Of a stretch of 12,257 bases of DNA, positions 1 through 6,338 are shown piece by piece. A program made the translations under genes and the position numbers. Below the pieces are notes generated by a model that was not told where the DNA came from, made no database searches, and saw nothing but the letters and a program-made list of their open reading frames with translations. Every line of letters starts with the position of its first letter. Position 1 is the first letter of the stretch. Origin of the DNA: CAZRDB01 sp964598695 (GTDB lineage: Bacteria; Armatimonadota; Zipacnadia; UBA1398); the NCBI GenBank assembly GCA_964598695.1, contig CAZRDB010000153.1, positions 1 to 12,257 of the forward strand, written 5' to 3'.

Positions 1-416
1 TGGGGCAGGAGATGGGTCTGGCCGTCGACGGAGACGCGGCGCTCCTCCATGCCCACGAGCAGGGCGGCCTGCGTCTTGGCCGGGGTCCGGTTGATCTCGT
101 CGGCGAGCAGGAACTGGGAGAAGATGGGGCCGGGCCGGAACTCGAAGTCGCCGCGGTTGGCGTTGTAGATGCTGACGCCGACGATGTCGGCCGGCATGAG
201 GTCGGGCGTGAGCTGGACGCGCTGGAACGAGCCGCCCAGCGTGGCCGCCAGCACCTTGACGAGGAGCGTCTTCGCGGTGCCGGGCACGCCTTCGAGCAGG
301 ACATGGCCGGAGGCCAGTACGGCCAGCACCGCCTGCTCGACGACGGACTCCTGCCCGACGATGACCTTGCCGACCTGCTCCTTGAGGCGCTCCGCGATCT
401 GTTGTGTGCGAGCCAA
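1..416 (-). CDS. MoxR-family AAA+ ATPase, N-terminal part (cut by window edge)
   Basis: About 138 residues of a MoxR-type AAA+ ATPase are visible; the C-terminus lies beyond base 1. Walker A is GVPGTAKT at residues 43-50 and Walker B is FLLADEIN at about 102-109. The stretch after it (RTPAKTQAALLVGMEER) is the typical MoxR continuation. The family uses ATP to remodel partner proteins, often membrane or von Willebrand-domain partners, and sits with DUF58, DUF4129 and DUF4350 genes, as here. The start is a TTG at 416. No ATG or GTG fits the frame, and the first residues (ARTQQIAERLKEQV) match the usual MoxR N-terminus. The Shine-Dalgarno sequence GAGGAAGGGG overlaps the stop codon of the upstream gene, which ends 18 bp earlier, suggesting translational coupling. 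Walker A has T where GVPGLAKT is more usual, a mild change. Family assignment is secure; the substrate is unknown. Confidence 0.93.
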   Translation of the reverse strand, partial: MARTQQIAERLKEQVGKVIVGQESVVEQAVLAVLASGHVLLEGVPGTAKTLLVKVLAATLGGSFQRVQLTPDLMPADIVGVSIYNANRGDFEFRPGPIFSQFLLADEINRTPAKTQAALLVGMEERRVSVDGQTHLLP

Positions 417-434
417 GACGACCGATCCCCTTCC

Positions 435-1685
435 TCACCGACCCGCGGGTCGGGACGCTCCCTGCCGCATGCCCCCGCGGCGGCCCAGTCGCGCCAGGCC
501 GCGGGCCATCCGGAGCAGCTCGATGTCGGACGCGCAGCCGGTCTCGAGACCCGCGCGGGCATCGGCCAGGAGGGCCTCCACCTCATGCGGGGCGAGTCCG
601 GACTGGCTGGCGGCGAGCTGGGCGAGCTGGGTGTTGCTCAGCTCGCCCGTCCGGGCCGAGCCCACCGCGCGCCTCCGGACGCTCTCGTAGAGCGCGCGGA
701 CGGCGATCTGGCGTGCGCCGGCGTGCCGGTACAGCCCGGCGAGCGAGTGGACGTACTCCAGCGATGACCGGCGGACGGCGGCCGGTGGCTCCTGGGCGCG
801 GCCGAATCGCCAACCGACGGCGACGACCATGAACAGGAGGCCCAACGCCACGACGGCCGCGGCCGGCCCGCCTCGGGACTCGCGCACGAGGGCCAGCACG
901 CTGCGCGGCCGGCCCGAGAAGCCGTGGTGATGCTCGTCGAAGTAGATCCTGCCGGGGGCCATCGCGGCGATGTTGCTGGCGAAGACCGCGTTGTCGTGCT
1001 CGCCGATGGCCGCGTTGCCGAGGAGGCCGGAGTCGGCGAGGAAGAGCACCCACCCCTCGCCAACCGGGGCGGCGGCGACGAGGACCTCGCCCTGCGCCTT
1101 CACGAGCGGCGTCCAGCCCTTGTAGTCGGCGAGGCCGCGCCCCTCCGGGAAGTGCAGAAGCCGCACCTCCTCGAGCAGGCCCTCCCGCAGGCCGGGGCTT
1201 GCGTACACCCCGGGCCGCTTGCCGGGGAGGATCCCGAGCCCCGAGAGGTTGAGTTCGGGGGGGCTCGGCCGTGCCTCGGCCAACATGGGGAACGGGCTGT
1301 CGGCGCTGTCGCCGCGCATCATCTGGGCCGCGAACATGTTGGCGTAGACCAGGAAGTCCCACGAGCAGACGAGCTGACCGCCCTCGTACACCCAGCTCTC
1401 GAGAGCCGACAGCTCCTCGTGCGCGAGCGGCGTCGTCGGGTACAGGACCCAGAGCTGCGCACAGTCGGCCGGCAGCTTCGTCAGCACGTCCTGGTTGCGG
1501 GCGACGGGGTGGCCGAGCCGTTCCAGGAGGCCGTACAGGGCGCCCGCGCCCTGGCCGCCCCGGCGGAAGGTGGACCAGTCGGCCGTCTGCTGCGCCTTGG
1601 TCCCGGCGTTCAGGACCACGGGGACGGCGTTCGCGACGACGAAGACGAGGAGCAGCGCGAGCAGCCAGCGGGTGGAGCGGGACAT
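435..1685 (-). CDS. DUF4350-type membrane protein of MoxR operon
   Basis: This 416-residue protein has a first membrane segment at about residues 7-26, a large external domain and a second membrane segment at about 274-293. A charged cytoplasmic tail of about 120 residues follows. The external part contains the pattern YFDEHHHGF (about 248-256), typical of DUF4350 proteins, followed by the second membrane helix. Its start follows the stop of the upstream gene directly (TAG-ATG), with a strong AGGAGGG site, so the two are likely translationally coupled. DUF4350 proteins are almost always encoded with MoxR, DUF58 and DUF4129 genes; no biochemical activity is established. The external fold resembles glutamine-amidotransferase-like or GldG-type domains in other members, but that is family knowledge, not visible here. 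Likely role: an envelope component of the MoxR module. Confidence 0.85.
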   Translation of the reverse strand: MSRSTRWLLALLLVFVVANAVPVVLNAGTKAQQTADWSTFRRGGQGAGALYGLLERLGHPVARNQDVLTKLPADCAQLWVLYPTTPLAHEELSALESWVYEGGQLVCSWDFLVYANMFAAQMMRGDSADSPFPMLAEARPSPPELNLSGLGILPGKRPGVYASPGLREGLLEEVRLLHFPEGRGLADYKGWTPLVKAQGEVLVAAAPVGEGWVLFLADSGLLGNAAIGEHDNAVFASNIAAMAPGRIYFDEHHHGFSGRPRSVLALVRESRGGPAAAVVALGLLFMVVAVGWRFGRAQEPPAAVRRSSLEYVHSLAGLYRHAGARQIAVRALYESVRRRAVGSARTGELSNTQLAQLAASQSGLAPHEVEALLADARAGLETGCASDIELLRMARGLARLGRRGGMRQGASRPAGR

Positions 1686-2468
1686 CTACCGCGCCCTCCT
1701 CTCGGCCGTGACGAGGGGTCGGACCGCGGCTTCGAGGTCGGCATACTCGAAGTCGAGTACGGGCTGAAGGCCGTACCACTTCCGCTCGAACTGCTCGAGG
1801 GAGCGGCGGTAGAGGTCGCGCTCGGGCAGCTCGGCGTCAAGCATCCCGAGGTACTCGCGGTTGGTCCGACGGAGATCCAACTCCAGGTGTCCGGCCTCGC
1901 GCAGCCACAGCAGGAGCGCGTAGAACGCGAATCGGAACGCGGCGCGGAGATCTCCCCCGTCGGCCGCCTTGCGGGCCGCCAGGAGCGCGCGTCGAGCACT
2001 CATCGCGAGCAGGTCGCGCTCCTCCGCGCCGCGTCCGACCGAAGCCAGCTCCGCCTCGAGGCGGAGCCGCTCCTCCCTCTGCACGCGGATCCAGCACACG
2101 AGGATGTACACGAGCCAGCCGAGCAGGCCGAAGACGACGAGGCCCGCGGCGATGAGCAAGACCGTGCCGATCCCCGACATGCCGCTCAGCCAGGACAGTC
2201 CCGGGAGGCGGATGCGCCCGGCGAAGCGGTGGAGGAAGCCGGTGATCGAGTTGGCGAGCTTCTGAAGCAGGAGGATGCGCGTGTAGGCGCGTTGGCGCTC
2301 ATCGATGGTCGGGATGTAGTCGCCGGTCGCCAGCTCTTCGTCGACGGCCTGCCGGACCGTCTCGGCGGCCGGGCGGGCCCGGGGCGGGGTGGGGCGCTCG
2401 TCAGCGAGCGCCGGCGGCAGCCACAGCACCGCCAGCAGACCGACCGTGAGCAGCGCCCGGCGGATCAT
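1686..2468 (-). CDS. DUF4129 domain membrane protein
   Basis: The 260-residue product begins with a likely signal peptide (residues 1-22, cut near ALA|DE). It has an external stretch of about 75 residues, a membrane helix at about 100-126 and a cytoplasmic domain. That domain carries the DUF4129 hallmarks: GDLRAAFRFAFYALLLWL (172-189), TNREYL (202-207) and FERKWYG (227-233). The frame stays open further upstream, but the ATG at 2468 is chosen because it gives a signal peptide and overlaps the upstream stop by 4 bases (ATGA). The same domain is found at the C-terminus of transglutaminase-like membrane proteins. In MoxR operons it occurs as a stand-alone protein like this one. The function is not known; it probably acts with the DUF4350 protein and the ATPase. 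No strong Shine-Dalgarno site precedes the ATG, which fits coupling by overlap. Confidence 0.85.
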   Translation of the reverse strand: MIRRALLTVGLLAVLWLPPALADERPTPPRARPAAETVRQAVDEELATGDYIPTIDERQRAYTRILLLQKLANSITGFLHRFAGRIRLPGLSWLSGMSGIGTVLLIAAGLVVFGLLGWLVYILVCWIRVQREERLRLEAELASVGRGAEERDLLAMSARRALLAARKAADGGDLRAAFRFAFYALLLWLREAGHLELDLRRTNREYLGMLDAELPERDLYRRSLEQFERKWYGLQPVLDFEYADLEAAVRPLVTAERRAR

Positions 2469-3784
2469 CCCGCCACCGCCTGAGAGGATCCGAGCTTGAG
2501 ACGGAGATCGAACCCCTCGCGGCGAGCGCGCAGGTCGAAGTACATCAGGGCCTGGAACACGATCGCGATGGGCATGAACACGGTCTGGGCCAACGCCGAC
2601 GCGCTGCCCCCGATGGCGGCGACCAGCGACGACTCCGGCATGAGCTGGTTGAGGCCGAAGCTGGTGCCCAAGCGTAGGGCGGTCCCGAGGCTCTCGGAGA
2701 GCACCGCGACGACGAGGTACGAGACCACGTACCACCACCAGACGCGGAGGAAGTCGCCACCGACAAGCTGGAATGACCGCCCCAGCGCGCTGCCGAAGCC
2801 CTTACGCTCGAACAGCACCACCCACGGGTAGCACGCGAAGAGCGGGAACAGGGCGAGGGCGATGCAGCCCGACATGGCTTGGACGAGGGTCACGAAGAGC
2901 GAGACGCCGACGAGGTGCCAGTAGGCCTCCTTCGCAACGCCCCAGGCCTGGCGCATGTCGGCCGCGCGGCCGGTGTGCACCTGCGCCGTGATCGCGCCGG
3001 CCAAGCCCCAGAGCATCGGGTAGGCGACGATCTGCACGATGTAGAGGACGGCCGAGGCTACCAGCATCACCCCGTAGCCCGTCGTGTCGAACGACGAGCC
3101 ACTGCCCATCAGCACCTTCATCGCCTGCTCGGGGCCCTCGGAGTTCAGCAGCTTCGCCCAGCGCGAGTAGTCGCCGAACATCAGGCTGGCGGCGCCCGGG
3201 CTGAAGCGGAAGTACCCCCAGGCCACGAGCGCCGTCGCGAGTGCGGTCGGGATGCTCAGGGTCGCGGCGGCAAGCAGAAGCGGACTGAACGCGTTGCGGT
3301 AGACGCTGAATGCCCGATCGAGGCACTTGCCGAAGTCCATCGGCCCCACATCGCCCGCCCCGAGCCCGGGCAGCTCCGTCGGCGCCGGGTAGCCCGCGGG
3401 AACGACCGGCTCGGGCGCCGCGGGCGCCGTCGGCTCACGGAGCGCGGCTCCGCACAGGCGACAGACCGTGGCGGCCTCGGAGTTCTGGGCTCGGCACGAA
3501 GGGCAGGCCACGAAGCCCGGCTGGGCCGACGCGGCCTGTTGTGGCTGCTCGAACGGCGCGGGCTGGGGTGCGGCGACGCCCGGCACGCGCATGGCGGCGC
3601 CACAGACGCGGCACGCGGCCGCCCGGATGCTGTTCAGAGCGCCGCAGTCGCCACAGCGGACGCCGCCCTGCATGACGCGGGCATCGGGCGTGGCGGCGGC
3701 AGGTTCCGGCCGCCAACCGCACGCGCCGCAACGGCTGTCGGCTCCCGTGCCGACCACTTGGGCTCCACAGTTCGGGCAGTTCAG
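2465..3784 (-). CDS. Triple zinc-ribbon, multi-span membrane protein (CTG start)
   Basis: From a CTG at 3784 the product is 439 residues. Three zinc ribbons come first: C3/C6 with C19/C22, C44/C47 with C58/C61, and C94/C97 with C108/C111. They are separated by Pro/Ala/Gln-rich linkers. From about residue 150 (DFGKCLDRAFSVYRNAF) there is a membrane domain with several hydrophobic segments. It resembles the membrane domain annotated in glycerophosphoryl diester phosphodiesterases and related proteins that start with a DRAF-type helix. The start is inferred: it gives the very common opening (M)NCPNCG, keeps the first ribbon intact and has GGAGGGGG ten bases upstream. The nearest in-frame ATG is at 3970, deep inside the upstream gene. 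The stop overlaps the DUF4129 start by 4 bases. No enzyme domain is present, so a structural, sensing or transport role is more likely than catalysis. Confidence 0.8.
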   Translation of the reverse strand: MNCPNCGAQVVGTGADSRCGACGWRPEPAAATPDARVMQGGVRCGDCGALNSIRAAACRVCGAAMRVPGVAAPQPAPFEQPQQAASAQPGFVACPSCRAQNSEAATVCRLCGAALREPTAPAAPEPVVPAGYPAPTELPGLGAGDVGPMDFGKCLDRAFSVYRNAFSPLLLAAATLSIPTALATALVAWGYFRFSPGAASLMFGDYSRWAKLLNSEGPEQAMKVLMGSGSSFDTTGYGVMLVASAVLYIVQIVAYPMLWGLAGAITAQVHTGRAADMRQAWGVAKEAYWHLVGVSLFVTLVQAMSGCIALALFPLFACYPWVVLFERKGFGSALGRSFQLVGGDFLRVWWWYVVSYLVVAVLSESLGTALRLGTSFGLNQLMPESSLVAAIGGSASALAQTVFMPIAIVFQALMYFDLRARREGFDLRLKLGSSQAVAG

Positions 3785-3791
3785 CGCCGCA

Positions 3792-3799
3792 CCCCCTCC
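3792..3799 (-). promoter_or_regulatory. Ribosome binding site deciding the CTG start
   Basis: On the minus strand this reads GGAGGGGG and ends 7 bases before the CTG at 3784; the core GGAGG is 10 bases from it. It lies in the 29-bp spacer after the phosphatase-like gene stop (3814) and is the only good Shine-Dalgarno match near the first zinc ribbon. A GTG two bases nearer is out of frame and meets a stop after two codons. Confidence 0.6.
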
Positions 3800-3813
3800 G
3801 GGAAGCAGTGGGA

Positions 3814-4704
3814 TCAGCTCTCCCCCAGTACGCGCAGCGGCGGCTTGCCGTCCCAATCCGTCGGCGGGTCCAGCCCGAGGATGACGGCCGCGGTGGCTGC
3901 GGTATCGTAGACGCGGAGTCGCCCCGCAATCTGGTAGTTCGCGCGGATGTTGGGGCCGCAGACCACCCACGGGATGGTGAGGGTGTCGGGGCCGGGCACG
4001 TCGCTGCGGGTGCCGGAGCCGCCGTGGTCCGAGGTCACGATCATCGCGCTGGTGGCCGAGCAGTCGCGCTCAGCGACTGCATCGAGCAGTCGGCCGATCT
4101 GGTAGTCGGCGACCTCGATCGCCTGCAGGTACTCGGGCGAGCCCCAGCCGTAAGCATGGCCGGCCTCCTCGACCCCTCCCAGCTCGATGTACCACAGGGT
4201 CCGCTGCTCGGTGAAGAAGTCCCGGATCACCCGGTCCATCATCAGCACGTCGTCGGTTCCGATCACGTAGGCGTCCTCCCGCAGCTCCGGGGGCACCAGG
4301 TGCAGGATCTTCTGGTGCGCCAGGAACATTCCCGGACGTCCGCCGCTGGCCGAGGTGACGGTGAGGATGGTGCTCGCCCGCAGCGTGCCGCGGCTCGGCT
4401 CCCAGCGATCCCAGTCGATCCCGTGACGGCGCGGAAGCAGGCCGCTGAGCATGGAGGCCGTCGCGGGCAGGGTGGTGCAGGGGACGACGCTCTCGGCACG
4501 CAGCGTCCAGGAGCCGTACCGCATGAGGTTGCGGAGGTTGGGGGCCTCGACCTCGGAGAGGTAGCGAGCGGCGAGCCCGTCGACGCTGACGATGAAGCAC
4601 CGGTCGGCGAGGCGGGGGAGGGCGAAGCACTGTGTGGCGGCGAGGAGCAGTGCCACGACGGCCCCCGCGCGCAACAGGCGTCGCCGTACGATCGCGTGCA
4701 CCAT
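3814..4704 (-). CDS. Alkaline phosphatase superfamily (phosphodiesterase/nucleotide pyrophosphatase-like) exported protein
   Basis: The 296-residue product has a clear signal peptide or N-terminal anchor (MVHAIVRRRLL, hydrophobic 12-28, possible cut after CFA). The superfamily landmarks appear in order. VSVDG has metal ligand Asp42. TTLPATASMLSG has the probable nucleophile Thr78. RRHGID follows at 92-97, then VEEAGHAYG at 178-186 with His183, and TSDHGG with Asp226-His227. IPWVVCGPN (244-252) and a C-terminal DGKPPLRVL (285-293) also match. Relatives hydrolyse phosphodiesters or phosphomonoesters outside the cytoplasm using two zinc ions. Two ligands look altered: the Asp of DxxGH is Glu179, and no His follows the DHG motif, where a third ligand is expected. 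Activity is therefore uncertain. The frame continues upstream to 4908, but the ATG at 4704 has the signal peptide and GAGAGGAG about 10 bases before it. It is the first gene of the minus-strand operon. Confidence 0.82.
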   Translation of the reverse strand: MVHAIVRRRLLRAGAVVALLLAATQCFALPRLADRCFIVSVDGLAARYLSEVEAPNLRNLMRYGSWTLRAESVVPCTTLPATASMLSGLLPRRHGIDWDRWEPSRGTLRASTILTVTSASGGRPGMFLAHQKILHLVPPELREDAYVIGTDDVLMMDRVIRDFFTEQRTLWYIELGGVEEAGHAYGWGSPEYLQAIEVADYQIGRLLDAVAERDCSATSAMIVTSDHGGSGTRSDVPGPDTLTIPWVVCGPNIRANYQIAGRLRVYDTAATAAVILGLDPPTDWDGKPPLRVLGES

Positions 4705-5052
4705 CCTGCAAGCACTCCTCTCGGCTGGCGCACCCCGCCACCCTCTGAGTGCTGTATTCGCGCCGAGGCGGGACACACCTCGCTCGGCTCGCGTGCGGGG
4801 AGGTCGCGGCGGGTTCCGGGCGAAGCTAAGCATCAGTGGGAGACCGATCGAGCGGTTCGCGCGGCGCTGTGGGCTTCTGTTCGGCCCGACAGGGCCGATC
4901 GGGCGCACGACTCGACGGCTTCACCCGGGGTTCATCCGCGACCGGACTCCTCATGTCAACGGGCCGACGTGACTGGCAGTGCGCACACGCGTTCTCACCG
5001 CTTCGCCGTCCGTGCGGCGCCCCCGCCGCAGACCCTGTAGGAGGCGATCCCC
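4705..5052. promoter_or_regulatory. Divergent intergenic region (348 bp)
   Basis: This spacer separates the start of the minus-strand operon (4704) from the start of the plus-strand small gene (5053), so it should hold promoters for both. I see no convincing -35/-10 pair. AATACA on the minus strand near 4755-4760 is only a weak -10-like sequence. Long open frames cross the region, but they are Arg/Pro-rich and look like GC-driven shadows. The one structured element is the dyad at 4881-4904, listed separately. TAGGAGG at 5038-5044 is the ribosome binding site for the small plus-strand gene. Confidence 0.5.
4881..4904. promoter_or_regulatory. Inverted repeat with two competing stems
   Basis: TCGGCCC (4881-4887) and GGGCCGA (4892-4898) are perfect complements around a GACA tetraloop. 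A second pairing, GCCCGA (4884-4889) with TCGGGC (4899-4904), uses part of the same left arm, so the two stems exclude each other. The element lies about 150 bp before the small plus-strand gene and about 180 bp before the operon start. It could be an operator dyad, an attenuator-like RNA or chance in GC-rich DNA. Confidence 0.35.
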
Positions 5053-5304
5053 ATGTCCGAACCCGGGAAGCCCGCAGCCGCCGGCGCCACGACCTCCGTC
5101 ACTGACGAGATCTACACTCCTCCCGACCAGAGCCTCTTCGACTTCGCAACCAAGCACGAGGACCGCGTCACGGAACGCCATCGCCGGGAGAAGGAGCAGG
5201 TCGCGCACCAGCAGCGTGTTGTCATGCTCGTTGTGGGCGCGGTCCTGGCCCTGGCCGTTGGCGGCGGGTTGATCGCGATCATCGCGAGCACTCTGCAGAA
5301 GTAG
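5053..5304 (+). CDS. Small C-terminally anchored membrane protein, unknown function
   Basis: The 83-residue product has a hydrophilic N-terminal half, including a Pro-rich part (YTPPDQ, 21-26). A charged, probably helical stretch follows (HEDRVTERHRREKEQ, 35-49). One strong membrane helix at about 56-79 ends in a Lys, an arrangement like tail-anchored or single-pass type II proteins. The start is well supported by TAGGAGG 8 bases before the ATG. I do not recognise the family. It is transcribed alone, away from the phosphatase-like operon and towards the isomerase gene. The charged segment before the helix could be a short coiled coil or protein contact site. Codon use (GC-rich third positions) looks native. 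Confidence 0.75.
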   Translation: MSEPGKPAAAGATTSVTDEIYTPPDQSLFDFATKHEDRVTERHRREKEQVAHQQRVVMLVVGAVLALAVGGGLIAIIASTLQK

Positions 5305-5309
5305 GGCGG

Positions 5310-5333
5310 TGGGCCCGGCTCAGGCCAGGCCCA
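5310..5333. terminator. Hairpin between convergent genes, possible bidirectional terminator
   Basis: TGGGCC (5310-5315) pairs with GGCCCA (5328-5333). Inside this, GGC (5317-5319) pairs with GCC (5324-5326) around a TCAG loop, with one C/A mismatch. It sits at the junction of two convergent genes and overlaps the last codons of the minus-strand gene. No T-run follows on either strand, so intrinsic termination is not assured. Confidence 0.4.
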
Positions 5334-6198
5334 TCTCGTCCAGCATGGAGGCGATGTTGGCGAGGCAGATCCGGGAGCCGGCCTCGGCGCCCTCGGTGTA
5401 GGCGCTGCCGCCTGGCCGGTTCATGACCTCCTCGGCCATCTCGCTCGTCGGTCGCCAATGGGTCTCGAGCGAGCAGTAGCCGCTGAAACCGTCTCGGGCC
5501 AGTGCGGCGAACTGCTGGCGCCAGTTGGCCATGCCCTCGCCCACGGGCGTGTGGGTCCTCTCGCCGCCCGGAAGTCGTTTGCTGTCCTTGACGTGGACGT
5601 GCGCGAGCCGCCCGCGGAGCAGCTCGTAGCCACCGGGGAAGGGGAGCGGCGTCTCGTCATCCATGTAGACCTGGTTCGAGGGATCCCAGATCGCCTGCAC
5701 GGCGGCGCTGTCGACGCGCTCGAGCAGCGGCAGTAGCTCCTGTGCCGAGCCGATGTGGCACGCGGCCTCGTTCTCGATCCCGAGGATCAGCCCCTCACCC
5801 TCCATGATCCGCGCCGGCTCGGCCAGCGCCTCGGCGATCCGGTCGAGCAGCGCCTCGTCGGGCGTGGCGGTTCGCCAGAATGTGAACCCGCGGATCACCG
5901 GGGCGCCCAGCCGGTGGGCGAGCGCGATCGAGGACCGCAGGAAGCCGAGGTGGGACTCGTACGCCTCGGCATCACCCAGGTCGCACTTGAGGAACGGCGC
6001 GGCGATGCAGGCGACCTCGAGGCCCGAGTCGGCGACCAGGCTCGCGACCCGGTCGATCTCCTCCGGGCTGAAGTTGTGCGGGCCGCGTTCCCAGGCGCTC
6101 CGCAACTCGACGCCCTGAAGGCCGAACTCGCGGCAGACCTCCAGAGCCCGCGCGAGGTCCTGGCTGATCTCGTCGGTGAAACAGGCGAGCTGGAACAT
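5320..6198 (-). CDS. Sugar phosphate isomerase/epimerase (xylose isomerase-like TIM barrel)
   Basis: The 292-residue length is typical for this TIM-barrel family. The metal-site residues are intact. ILGIENE (138-144) gives the first Glu at 142 and WDPSN (171-175) gives Asp172. HVHVKD (200-205) supplies His and Lys, PVGEG (218-222) is the conserved loop, and SLETHW (243-248) gives Glu245. The family isomerises or epimerises sugars and sugar acids with a divalent metal; the substrate cannot be read from sequence. The protein opens with MFQLACFTDEISQDL, and FTDEIS is common in one subgroup of these enzymes. The start is backed by GGAGGGAG five bases before the ATG. It is cytoplasmic, with no signal peptide. 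It is transcribed divergently from the M16-like gene across a spacer holding a perfect inverted repeat, which may regulate one or both. Confidence 0.9.
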   Translation of the reverse strand: MFQLACFTDEISQDLARALEVCREFGLQGVELRSAWERGPHNFSPEEIDRVASLVADSGLEVACIAAPFLKCDLGDAEAYESHLGFLRSSIALAHRLGAPVIRGFTFWRTATPDEALLDRIAEALAEPARIMEGEGLILGIENEAACHIGSAQELLPLLERVDSAAVQAIWDPSNQVYMDDETPLPFPGGYELLRGRLAHVHVKDSKRLPGGERTHTPVGEGMANWRQQFAALARDGFSGYCSLETHWRPTSEMAEEVMNRPGGSAYTEGAEAGSRICLANIASMLDEMGLA

Positions 6199-6258
6199 GG
6201 GTTCTCCCTCCGGCCGGCAGCGATGCGGCCGAGAGGCGGGTTCTCGCGATGTCGCGCC

Positions 6259-6298
6259 GTCCCTCCCTGCGGTGCGAGTTCGCGGGCCAGGGAGGGAC
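6259..6298. promoter_or_regulatory. Perfect 11-bp inverted repeat in divergent promoter region
   Basis: GTCCCTCCCTG (6259-6269) and CAGGGAGGGAC (6288-6298) are exact complements with an 18-base spacer. The dyad lies between two divergent starts (6198 minus and 6339 plus). It could be an operator for a dimeric regulator or a leader hairpin. Each strand has one arm containing CCTCC (anti-Shine-Dalgarno-like). The minus-strand arm can also pair over seven bases with the isomerase ribosome binding site GGAGGGA (plus-strand 6205-6211), which suggests possible alternative folding. Confidence 0.5.
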
Positions 6299-6338
6299 CG
6301 TCCGTGCGACCGGCGTATTGGCTGCTGGAGGTGAGGTC

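Noticed and set aside
924..2483. Long open frame (519 codons) on the plus strand opposite the DUF4350 and DUF4129 genes
   Set aside because: Composition is Glu/Arg/Gly/Val-rich with no recognisable domain. It is antisense to two well-supported family members, and high GC makes stops rare in this frame.
2469..2738. N-terminal extension of the DUF4129 protein to 2738
   Set aside because: It overlaps the coding end of the zinc-ribbon membrane protein. The ATG at 2468 gives a signal peptide and the typical 4-base stop/start overlap.
3785..3970. N-terminal extension of the zinc-ribbon protein to an ATG at 3970
   Set aside because: It would overlap the phosphatase-like gene by 157 bases with an Arg/Pro/Gly-rich sequence unlike any domain. 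The CTG with its own ribosome binding site fits better.
4705..4908. N-terminal extension of the phosphatase-like protein to an ATG at 4908
   Set aside because: The extension is Arg/Pro-rich and would bury a clear signal peptide that begins at the ATG at 4704, which has a good ribosome binding site.
6261..6297. CCCTCCC/GGGAGGG arms as part of a CRISPR or repeat array
   Set aside because: There is only one inverted pair plus one further TCCCTCC that is simply the complement of a ribosome binding site. No regularly spaced direct repeats exist.
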